From positions 310,001 through 374,000 of the forward strand of contig NZ_BAABGM010000003.1 in the NCBI RefSeq assembly GCF_039541575.1: DNA of 64,000 nt. The letters run 5' to 3'. Both the position numbers and the translations under genes were made by a program. Within the stretch, counting starts at the first letter, position 1; each line of letters opens with the position of its first letter. A model generated the notes under the pieces. That model made no database searches, was not told the DNA's origin, and saw only the letters and a program-made list of their open reading frames with translations. This stretch comes from Fodinibacter luteus. GTDB lineage: Bacteria; Actinomycetota; Actinomycetes; Actinomycetales; Dermatophilaceae. Positions 35,143 to 42,047 of the stretch are shown here, one piece after another.

Positions 35143-36386
35143 CACAGCCCTCGCTTCGGGCTCAGCGAGAGCCGGCCGTTGCGGCGGAGCATCGCCAGGG
35201 TGGTCACCAGGGAGCCGCGGCCCAGGTCCGGTTCGAGCCCCCGGGCCAGCCGGTGCATCTGGTCGACGTTCCAGCTGATGTTCAGGAACCCGTCGAGCGC
35301 CTTCAGATCGGTGACTCGGCCCAGGAGTGGGCGCATTCCGGCCCGGATGTCGTGGGTCGTCAGCGTCGCCGTGGTCCCGTCGAGGAGGGTGGCGGCGGCG
35401 TCGGTGGCGGTGACGGTCGGTCGGGCGATGCCGATCAGGTCGCAGTCGCCGGCGCCCAGGGCCTCATCCATCGCGGTGCGGGAGCGGAAGCCGCCGGTCA
35501 CGGCGATCGGCACATCGCCCGCCTCCTGCCGCACCGAGTGTGCGTAGTCCACGAAGTAGGCCTCCCGTGCCCTGGTGGTGGACGCTGCGGAGCCGCCCAT
35601 CGCCGGTGACTCGTAGTTGCCCCCGGAGACCTCGATCAGGTCCACGGCCTCACCGGCCAGCGCCGCAACCACGGCCCGGGACTCGTCCTCGGAGAAGCCA
35701 CCGCGCTGGAAGTCGGCCGAGTTCAGCTTCACGGCCACGGCGAAGCCCGGACTCACCCGTCGCCGTACCCGCCGGACGACCTCGAGGAGGAACCGCATCC
35801 GGCGCTCCGGGGTGCTGCCCCATTCGTCGGTGCGCAGGTTCGTCAGGGGCGAGAGGAACTGGGCGACGAGGTAGCCGTGCGCCGCGTGGAGCTCCACGCC
35901 GTCGAACCCGGCCTCCTCGCACACCGCGGCGGCGGTGCCGAACCTGTCGATGATCTCCTCGATCTCGGCGGCAGTGAGCGCGCGTGGGGTCGGGGCCCCC
36001 GGCAGGGCCAGCGGCACGGCACTGGGAGCGACCGGCCTGCGCCCGACCTCCATCAGGTTCGACTGCCGGCCCGGGTGGTTGAGCTGGGCGAAGATCGCCG
36101 CACCGCCATCGTGGACGGCCTTCGTCCAGGCGGTCAGCTGGGTCAGTGCGCGGTCGTCCTCGATGACGATGTTTCCCGGCTCCCCGAGATGAGCACGGTC
36201 GACCATGATGTTTCCCGTGACGAGCAGCCCGTAACCACCTCGGGCCCACCGGCGGTACAGCGTGACGATCCGCTCGTCGGGCGAGTTGTCGGCGTCCCCC
36301 AGTGCCTCGCTCAGGGCCGCCTTGGCGATCCGGTTGGGCAGGCGCACCCCGCAGGGAAGCTCGAGCGGGTCGGGGAGTGAGGGCAT
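35142..36386 (-). CDS. NADH:flavin oxidoreductase (old yellow enzyme family)
   Basis: 414 residues. OYE features: LPNRIAKAALSEALGD start, FAQLNHPGRQSN, catalytic pair in GVELHAAHGYLVAQFLSPLTNLRTDEWG, FAVAVKLNSADFQRGG, and PIAVTGGFRSRTAMDEAL with CDLIGIARP. FMN enzyme reducing enones, quinones or nitro compounds. First gene of a three-gene unit, divergent from a TetR regulator. ATG 36386 has AGGAG 6 nt upstream. Promoter TTGCGC-17-CATACT lies at about 36427-36455 with a palindrome between the boxes. Confidence 0.93.
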   Translation of the reverse strand: MPSLPDPLELPCGVRLPNRIAKAALSEALGDADNSPDERIVTLYRRWARGGYGLLVTGNIMVDRAHLGEPGNIVIEDDRALTQLTAWTKAVHDGGAAIFAQLNHPGRQSNLMEVGRRPVAPSAVPLALPGAPTPRALTAAEIEEIIDRFGTAAAVCEEAGFDGVELHAAHGYLVAQFLSPLTNLRTDEWGSTPERRMRFLLEVVRRVRRRVSPGFAVAVKLNSADFQRGGFSEDESRAVVAALAGEAVDLIEVSGGNYESPAMGGSAASTTRAREAYFVDYAHSVRQEAGDVPIAVTGGFRSRTAMDEALGAGDCDLIGIARPTVTATDAAATLLDGTTATLTTHDIRAGMRPLLGRVTDLKALDGFLNISWNVDQMHRLARGLEPDLGRGSLVTTLAMLRRNGRLSLSPKRGL

Positions 36387-36410
36387 CAGGTCTCCTGGGT
36401 CAAGGCGATT

Positions 36411-36455
36411 ACATTACGATCGTACGAGTATGATCGTAATGTTACGATTGCGCAA
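36411..36455. promoter_or_regulatory. TetR operator within the divergent OYE/TetR promoter
   Basis: ACATTACGATC (36411-36421) and GATCGTAATGT (36432-36442) are perfect 11-bp inverted repeats around a 10-bp spacer; TACGATCGTA (36415-36424) is itself a palindrome. On the minus strand TTGCGC, 17 bp, CATACT forms a promoter for the OYE unit that overlaps the right half of the operator. Confidence 0.75.
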
Positions 36456-36482
36456 GCACCGCCGACGAAAAGGAGTGGGTTG

Positions 36483-37097
36483 ATGGCCAGGTACGCACCC
36501 GAGCACAAGGACGCCACGCGGCGCCGGATGGTCGAGACCTCCGGCCGCCGGTTCAAGCGCGACGGGTTCGACGGTGCGGGTATCTCCGCACTGGTGGCTG
36601 ACGCGGGACTGACCAACGGCGCCTTCTACGGGCACTTCCCGTCGAAGAGCGCGCTGATCGCCACCGTCGTCTCCGAGCAGCTCGCCGCCCAGGTCGCGGC
36701 GGTCGAGGCACTACCGCTCGGGCTGGCGTCGGTGGAGGCCTTCGTGCGCGACTACCTCTCACCCGGGCACCGCGACGACCCCGCGAACGGCTGCCCCTCG
36801 GCAGCCCTGCTCGACGAGATCAGCCGTCAGGACCTTCCCACGCGGGAGGCCTACACCGACGGTGCCCGTGCCCTGATCGCCGCGATCGAGCGACACCTTG
36901 ACGCCGCTGGCTCGGACGGCGCGCGCGACCGCGCGATCGGGCTCTTCACGCTCCTGGTCTCCTCGCTCCAGCTCGCGCGCGCCGTCACCGACCCGGACCT
37001 GTCGGACCAGGTCCTGTCGTCGGCCTACCGGAACGCCATGAGCCTGGCTGGCGCCTCCCCTTCCCCCTTGTCCACGCCCACCCAGGAGTCCCTATGA
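36483..37097 (+). CDS. TetR-family transcriptional regulator
   Basis: 204 residues. N-terminal helix-turn-helix: RRRMVETSGRRFKRDGFDGAGISALVADAGLTNGAFYGHFPSKSALIATV (about 13-62), the standard TetR signature with TNGAFYGHF. The C-terminal ligand domain includes NGCPSAALLDEISRQD, as in the subgroup with a conserved Cys that senses electrophiles (NemR-like), which suits control of an OYE gene. ATG 36483 has AAAAGGAG 8 nt upstream. It reads into the quinone oxidoreductase gene with a 4-bp ATGA overlap and most likely binds the palindrome just upstream. Confidence 0.93.
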   Translation: MARYAPEHKDATRRRMVETSGRRFKRDGFDGAGISALVADAGLTNGAFYGHFPSKSALIATVVSEQLAAQVAAVEALPLGLASVEAFVRDYLSPGHRDDPANGCPSAALLDEISRQDLPTREAYTDGARALIAAIERHLDAAGSDGARDRAIGLFTLLVSSLQLARAVTDPDLSDQVLSSAYRNAMSLAGASPSPLSTPTQESL

Positions 37098-38086
37098 AGG
37101 CCTTCACCGTCGCCCGCTACGGCCCCGACGCGCTCCACCTCAGCGATGTGCCGGTGCCCGCCGTGGGCCCACGCGACGTGCTGGTCGAGGTCCGGGCGGC
37201 CGGCATCAACCCGCTGGACAAGATGGTCCGCAACGGCGAGTTCAAGCAGCTGCTGAAGTACAAGCCGCCGTTCGTCCTGGGCCACGACGTCGCGGGGGTG
37301 GTCACCCGGGTGGGCGCCGACGTGCGCGGTTTCACGGTGGGCGACGAGGTGTACGCGCGCCCGCGCGACCTGCGGATCGGGACCTTCGCCGAGCTCATCG
37401 CCATCGACCACGACGACGTCGCCCTCAAGCCGCGGTCGCTGTCGTTCGCCGAAGCCGGAGCCGTACCGCTCGTGGCGCTGGCCGCGTGGCAGGCCCTGGT
37501 CGACGTCGCCCACGTCGAGCCCGGGCAGAAGGTCCTCGTCCACGCGGGCGCCGGCGGGCTGGGGTCCACGGTCGTCCAGGTGGCCAAGCACCTCGGCGCC
37601 CACGTCGCCACCACCGCCCACACCAACGACCAGGACAAGGTCCGCGAGCTCGGCGCCGACGAGGTCATCGACTACACCCGGCAGGACTTCGCCGACGTGC
37701 TCAGCGGCTACGACGTGGTCTTGGACTCCCTGGGCGGCCCCACCCTGGAGAAGTCCCTGACAGTGCTCAGTCCCGGCGGGCTGGCCATCAGCGTCGTCGG
37801 CCCACCCGACCCGGCCTTTGCCAGGCAGCTCGGTCACCCGGTGCTGGCACCGGTCATGGCAGCACTCAGCCGCAAGGTCCGCAAGCAGGCCAGGAAGCTC
37901 GGAGTGCGCTACACGTTCTTCTTCATGCACGCCGACGGCGCCCAGCTGAAGACCCTGGCCGCCCTCTACGACGACGGCACCCTGGGGCCCGTGCTGGACC
38001 GGACCTTCGACTTCGACCAGACCCTCGAGGCGATGGCGTACGTCGAAGGCGGCAAGGCCCATGGCAAGGTCGTGGTCACCCAATGA
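37094..38086 (+). CDS. NADP-dependent zinc-free alcohol dehydrogenase / quinone oxidoreductase
   Basis: 330 residues, MDR superfamily. N-terminal GroES-like part (RAAGINPLDKMVRNGEF, VLGHDVAGVVTRVG), nucleotide motif VLVHAGAGGLGSTVVQVAKHLGA (about 150-172), and a C-terminal FDFDQTLEAMAYVEGGKAHGKVVV. No zinc ligands (no GHE with Cys), so a quinone reductase or enone reductase of the QOR type. Start overlaps the TetR stop by 4 bp. Confidence 0.9.
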   Translation: MKAFTVARYGPDALHLSDVPVPAVGPRDVLVEVRAAGINPLDKMVRNGEFKQLLKYKPPFVLGHDVAGVVTRVGADVRGFTVGDEVYARPRDLRIGTFAELIAIDHDDVALKPRSLSFAEAGAVPLVALAAWQALVDVAHVEPGQKVLVHAGAGGLGSTVVQVAKHLGAHVATTAHTNDQDKVRELGADEVIDYTRQDFADVLSGYDVVLDSLGGPTLEKSLTVLSPGGLAISVVGPPDPAFARQLGHPVLAPVMAALSRKVRKQARKLGVRYTFFFMHADGAQLKTLAALYDDGTLGPVLDRTFDFDQTLEAMAYVEGGKAHGKVVVTQ

Positions 38087-38239
38087 GCCCCACCAACCGG
38101 GACCCCGCCATGACCTCGTACGCGCTGGCCCCGACCCGCACGCGGTAGGGCACGAGGAGCTTCTCCGCCGCGTGTCATCTTCTGCCAGCCACTCGTCCGG
38201 CGCGCGGACGGCCGGCGCCCGGACCGCGCTGGCGCTCTC

Positions 38240-39058
38240 CTACTCGGTGTAGCTGGGGAGGACGACGCCGTCCTTGACGAAGGTCAGCGCCGCCTCGACG
38301 TCGTAGGCATGCACCGCCGCGGTCGCCTCCGCCAGTGACGCCGACAGGCTGGAGACCCCCTCGCCGGCGAAGAACGCCGAGCGGGCCGCAGCGTCGGCGA
38401 ACCCGAGGCTGACCGAGGCATGCAGATGCTGGTCGGTGGGGTTGTCATGCGCCACGTCCGGGGTGTCCCACAGCTTCTCGACCCAGGGCAGGAACGTCTG
38501 GGTGCGCAGCTCAGTCAGCTCAGCGGACCGGGCGAGTGCCGGGACGAGGTCGCTCTTGACGACGCTGCGGAAGCGGCTACCGCTGACGCCGCCCTTCCGG
38601 CGCAGGTAGAGCATCGTACGCGCACCGGTCGAGATGGCCTCGCCGCCCGTGCCCCCGACGTCGTACCACCGCGACGACCTCGGAGGGCCGGCGTACAGCA
38701 GCGTGCGTCGGAACACGTTGACCTCGTCCTTGAAGGCGAGCTTGTTCTGCGTGCGGCCGAACAGCGGCGACACGGCCGAGCGGAAGGTCACCTCGGCGAC
38801 CCCGTCGATCCTGCGGTCGACCGGGATGGCGGTCTCGACCCCGGGGACGTCGGGCCACCGGCCGGGGTTGTCGGCGGCCAGGTGGATCTGGCGGTACTCC
38901 AGGAGCCCCGGTGTGGCCGAGATGATGCCGGAGTGCGGGCCCTTCCAGTAGTCCATGCCGGTCTGGCGCGGCTGGTCGGTGCGGACCCACAGCAGGATCG
39001 AGGAGGTGAAGTGCTTCTCGTGCGTCAGGCGGGCAGCCCCTGCGGTGGGCGTGGTCAC
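38240..39058 (-). CDS. EthD-domain-containing protein
   Basis: 272 residues. An EthD/ABM-like ferredoxin fold near the start: MDYWKGPHSGIISATPGLLEYRQIHL (YW..HS..I....GL..Y, about residues 35-60) and a second similar half (FRSVVKSDLVPALARSAELTELRTQTFL). EthD proteins are dimeric alpha-beta barrels often tied to degradation pathways. GTG 39058 overlaps the hydrolase B stop by 4 bp (GTGA), so the pair is coupled. Confidence 0.75.
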   Translation of the reverse strand: MTTPTAGAARLTHEKHFTSSILLWVRTDQPRQTGMDYWKGPHSGIISATPGLLEYRQIHLAADNPGRWPDVPGVETAIPVDRRIDGVAEVTFRSAVSPLFGRTQNKLAFKDEVNVFRRTLLYAGPPRSSRWYDVGGTGGEAISTGARTMLYLRRKGGVSGSRFRSVVKSDLVPALARSAELTELRTQTFLPWVEKLWDTPDVAHDNPTDQHLHASVSLGFADAAARSAFFAGEGVSSLSASLAEATAAVHAYDVEAALTFVKDGVVLPSYTE

Positions 39059-39936
39059 GACGTGGTCCCCGACGCGTTGAGGAAGGCAGTGGCGACCGGG
39101 GCGAACTCCTCGTGGAACTGGAAGATCGCGCCGTGGCCGGAGTTGGGGTAGATGATCAGCTCGGAGCCGGCGATCCTGCGGTGCAGGTCCTGCGACAGGA
39201 CCGAGGGCACCATCCGGTCATGGTCACCGTTGGCGACGAGGGTCGGCTGGGTGATGACCGATAGGTCGTCCGGCGCCCCGCGCCCCCACGCCTTGATGGC
39301 CTTGAGCTGGGTCTGGAAGCCCTTGGTCCTCATCGGAGCGTCCCGGTCGGTGGTGCGCTCCTGTAGGCGGGTGACGAAGGCCTTGCCGGCAGCCTTGCCG
39401 GCGGCATCGCGGTTGAAGAAGAGGAACTCCTTGGGGTCAGAGCGGGTGAGCGCGGCCCGGGCGATGTCGTAGTAGGTGGCTCGGGCGACCTTGTCCATGT
39501 CCTTGCCGCCCTTGGGGCCGGTGCCGGTGAGGACGAGCCGGCGCACGAGGGTGGGGTTCTTGACGATGAGCGCCTGGGCGATCATGCCGCCCATCGAGAA
39601 CGAGAAGACGTCGATCCGCTCATGGCCCAGGGCTGCGATGAAGGCCAGAGCGTCGTCGGCCATCGCCTCGATGGTGTCGGGGACCGAGCCGCTCGAGGCC
39701 CCCACGCCGCGGTTGTCGAACGCGATGACGTGGCGCGTGGCAGCGATCGGGTCGACGATGCGGGGGTCCCAGTTGTCCAGGGTCGCCGCCAGGTGGACGA
39801 AGAGGACGACGGGGATCCCGCCCCTGGGGCCGAGCTCGCGGTAGGCGTAGGTGACCCCGCCGGCGGTGACTGTGCGTGCAGGGGCGTCCCTGTAGGCCGT
39901 GACGACGGCGTCATTCGATGGTTCGTCGCTGCTCAT
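39055..39936 (-). CDS. alpha/beta hydrolase, island copy B
   Basis: 293 residues. VPVVLFVHLAA-type oxyanion region (IPVVLFVHLAATLDNWDPRI), NRGVGASSGS, nucleophile FSFSMGGMI, acid in LVANGDHDRMV, His in YPNSGHGAIFQFHEEFAP. Paralogue of copy A at 33.4 kb. First gene of a two-gene unit with EthD; about 145 nt of leader separates it from a promoter that closely resembles the OYE promoter. ATG 39936 has GGGAG about 9 nt upstream. Confidence 0.9.
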   Translation of the reverse strand: MSSDEPSNDAVVTAYRDAPARTVTAGGVTYAYRELGPRGGIPVVLFVHLAATLDNWDPRIVDPIAATRHVIAFDNRGVGASSGSVPDTIEAMADDALAFIAALGHERIDVFSFSMGGMIAQALIVKNPTLVRRLVLTGTGPKGGKDMDKVARATYYDIARAALTRSDPKEFLFFNRDAAGKAAGKAFVTRLQERTTDRDAPMRTKGFQTQLKAIKAWGRGAPDDLSVITQPTLVANGDHDRMVPSVLSQDLHRRIAGSELIIYPNSGHGAIFQFHEEFAPVATAFLNASGTTS

Positions 39937-40087
39937 GATGGTGTGCTCCCGTGGTGTGGACGAATCTGCGTCGGACGTCGGCCGGCCGTGACGTGGGGCG
40001 GCCGTCGGGCCGCCTGCTCACCGGGGCGGCCCGGCCAGGGTGACGTTGCGCTGCCATTCGTCGAGGATGCGTCGACCCAGTGATGCA

Positions 40088-40117
40088 AGTATGACCGTAC
40101 GACAAAGATTGCGCCAG
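40088..40117 (-). promoter_or_regulatory. second copy of the island promoter/operator
   Basis: 22 of 30 positions match 36427-36456 in the same orientation (AGTATGA-CGTA ... GATTGCGC-AG). On the minus strand it reads TGGCGC, 17 bp, CATACT, with TCGTACGG in the spacer where the first copy has the TetR half-site. Same-regulator control of both units is inferred. Confidence 0.6.
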
Positions 40118-40271
40118 TGTGGCGACTCGCTGAGTCATCGTCGGGTGGACCCGCGGAAGGAGGGTATGGCGCCGGCTCCCCGCACTCGCCGATGCACGGC
40201 CGTTCTCGGCGAGGGCCCGGAGGCATCTCGGTGCCGTCTGAACGCCTCCGGCAGCCTAGGAGACACGAACA

Positions 40272-40307
40272 GGGCCCCTGGCCTGCATCTCTGCAGATCA
40301 GGGGCCC
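40272..40307 (-). terminator. terminator of tRNA-Pro
   Basis: GGGCCCCTG (40272-40280) pairs with CAGGGGCCC (40299-40307), with an inner CTGCATCT/CTGCAGAT region; 10 bp past the tRNA 3' end on the minus strand. Confidence 0.8.
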
Positions 40308-40317
40308 ATTTCCACAG

Positions 40318-40391
40318 TCGGGGTGACAGGATTTGAACCTGCGGCCTCGTCGTCCCGAACGACGCGCGCTACCAAGCTGCGCCACACCCCG
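40318..40391 (-). tRNA. tRNA-Pro(CGG), no encoded CCA
   Basis: Acceptor CGGGGTG/CACCCCG, discriminator A. The anticodon arm CGTCG-TTCGGGA-CGACG gives anticodon CGG (proline, CCG). T arm GCAGGTTCAAATCCTGT. CCA is not encoded. It lies at the edge of the accessory island, but no attachment-site repeat of its 3' end was found in the window. Confidence 0.95.
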
Positions 40392-40519
40392 TGGCTGTGC
40401 CGCCGACCCGAGGGCGCGGCGACACCCGAGGATAGCCGACCCCACCCAGCCCGCCGAAATCGGTCCGGCCCGACGCCCGCGCGCGACCGCTGCCACCCGT
40501 GCCCGGGTGCTGCCAGGCC

Positions 40520-41488
40520 TCAGGCGTCGCGCGCCACGAGGGTGAGCAGGGTGGCCTCGGGGCGGCACGCGAAGCGCACCGGTGCCCACGGCGACGTGCC
40601 GAGACCGGCCGAGACGTGCAGCCACGCGGCGTGCTCCGGCGCCGCCGACGAGGGGGCCGCACCACCGCCGCGCCCGGTGTAGCCGGCACCCGGCCACCAG
40701 CGGGACACCCCCTTGGCGCGGCGGGTGTCGAGGTCGCAGTTCGTGACGAGCGCGCCCCAGAGCGGCACAGCGAGCTGGCCGCCGTGGGTGTGCCCGGCGA
40801 GCACGACCGAGGCGCCGTCGCCGACCATCGCGTCGAGCACCCGCTGGTACGGGGCATGCACGAGGCCCATCGTCAGGGTGACGTCGTCGGCCGCCGGGCC
40901 GGCGACCCGGTCGTAGCGGTCGTAACCGACGTGCGGATCGTCCACCCCGACGAGCTCGACGTCGTGGTCGCCCATCCGCACGACCGCACGAGCGTTGTTG
41001 AGGTCCGCCCACCCACCGGTGCGCAGCCCGTCGACGAGCTCCCCGACCGGCAGGGCGGACCGCTCCGAGCGGACCTCGGCGTGGCGGCGGGTGAGGTAGC
41101 GGGCCGGGTTCTTCGGGACCGGGCCGAAGTAGTCGTTCGACCCCAGGACGAACGCGCCGGGCCGTTCGAGCAGGGGCTCCATGGCGCGCAGCAGGGGCGC
41201 CACCGCGTCGAGGTGCGCGAGGTTGTCGCCGGAGTTCACGACGAAGTCCGGCTCGAGCTCGGCCAGCGAGCGCACCCACGCGATCTTCTTCGCCTGCCCG
41301 GGCGTGAGGTGGAGGTCCGAGACCTGCAGGACGCGCACCGGGGCCGAGCCCGGCGGCAGGGCGGGCACGGCGAAGCGGCGCAGGGTGAACCAGGTGCGTT
41401 CCACGAGGGCGGCGTACGCGACGCCCGCCACCCCGGCGCCGACGATGCCGCCGACGGTGCGCAGGGCGGTGCGGGCGAGGTCGTCCAT
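40520..41488 (-). CDS. membrane-anchored metallophosphoesterase (Rv3683-like position)
   Basis: 322 residues. An N-terminal hydrophobic segment (TVGGIVGAGVAGVAYAALV) anchors it. Metallophosphoesterase motifs in order: VLQVSDLHLTPGQ, VVNSGDNLAHLDA, VLGSNDYFGP, VLAGHTHGGQLAVPLWG. Binuclear-metal phosphodiesterase of the YkuE/YaeI type. Next to the PonA2-like gene as in mycobacteria. A GAGGATGG stretch precedes ATG 41488. Confidence 0.9.
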   Translation of the reverse strand: MDDLARTALRTVGGIVGAGVAGVAYAALVERTWFTLRRFAVPALPPGSAPVRVLQVSDLHLTPGQAKKIAWVRSLAELEPDFVVNSGDNLAHLDAVAPLLRAMEPLLERPGAFVLGSNDYFGPVPKNPARYLTRRHAEVRSERSALPVGELVDGLRTGGWADLNNARAVVRMGDHDVELVGVDDPHVGYDRYDRVAGPAADDVTLTMGLVHAPYQRVLDAMVGDGASVVLAGHTHGGQLAVPLWGALVTNCDLDTRRAKGVSRWWPGAGYTGRGGGAAPSSAAPEHAAWLHVSAGLGTSPWAPVRFACRPEATLLTLVARDA

Positions 41489-41561
41489 CGGTCCATCCTC
41501 GCAAAGCGCACCCTCCCCGGCCGAATCCGGACCGACCCGCCCGGGTGGGAGACTGGGTGCC

Positions 41562-42026
41562 ATGACCGACACGACGCTCAAGGCGCGGCTCCAGCACGAC
41601 CTGCACGACGCGATGCGCGCTCGCGACAAGGTGCGTTCGGGCACGCTGCGGATGACCCTCACGGCCATCACGAACGCCGAGGTCGCGGGCGACGAGGCCC
41701 GTGAGCTGACCGACGACGAGGTCCTCAAGGTCGTGGCCAGGGAGGCCAAGAAGCGCAAGGAGTCCGCGACGGCGTACGCACAGGCCGGGCGACCCGAGCT
41801 CGCCGCCACCGAGGAGGCCGAGCTCGTCGTGCTCGAGGGCTACCTTCCGGCGCAGCTCGCGGACGACGAGCTGCTCGACGTCGTCGAGCGCGCGGTCGCG
41901 TCGACCGGCGCGACGGGGATGCCGCAGATGGGCCTGGTCATGAAGGCTGCCCAGGCGGAGGTGGCCGGACGCGCCGACGGCGGCCGGGTGGCCGCCGTCG
42001 TCAAGCAGGTGCTGTCCGGGCGCTGA
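41562..42026 (+). CDS. GatB/YqeY domain protein
   Basis: 154 residues, the usual YqeY length. LKARLQHDLHDAMRARDKVRSGTLRMTLTAI start, LKVVAREAKKRKESATAYAQAGRPELAATEEAELVVLEGYLPAQL core. Related to the tRNA-binding tail of GatB; cytosolic, function uncertain. GAGACT lies 7 nt before ATG 41562, a possible leaderless -10. Convergent with the PBP gene, 21 bp apart. Confidence 0.9.
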   Translation: MTDTTLKARLQHDLHDAMRARDKVRSGTLRMTLTAITNAEVAGDEARELTDDEVLKVVAREAKKRKESATAYAQAGRPELAATEEAELVVLEGYLPAQLADDELLDVVERAVASTGATGMPQMGLVMKAAQAEVAGRADGGRVAAVVKQVLSGR

Positions 42027-42047
42027 CCCGGCACCCGCAGCCCGGCG

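Larger units (their letters stand above)
39937..40317. other. 381-bp intergenic region upstream of hydrolase B
   Basis: Holds the 5' leader of hydrolase B (to about 40087), a promoter/operator copy at 40088-40117, and the tRNA-Pro terminator at 40272-40307. Between 40120 and 40270 I see no gene or clear structure. Confidence 0.6.

Noticed and set aside
36411..36442. Reading the octamer desert boundaries as exact island ends
   Set aside because: Absence of the motif cannot define ends; genes at 30.1-33.4 kb and 40.5-41.9 kb also lack it but look native by context.
40318..40391. Integrative-element attachment site at tRNA-Pro
   Set aside because: No direct repeat of the tRNA 3' end and no integrase gene in the window, although it borders the island.
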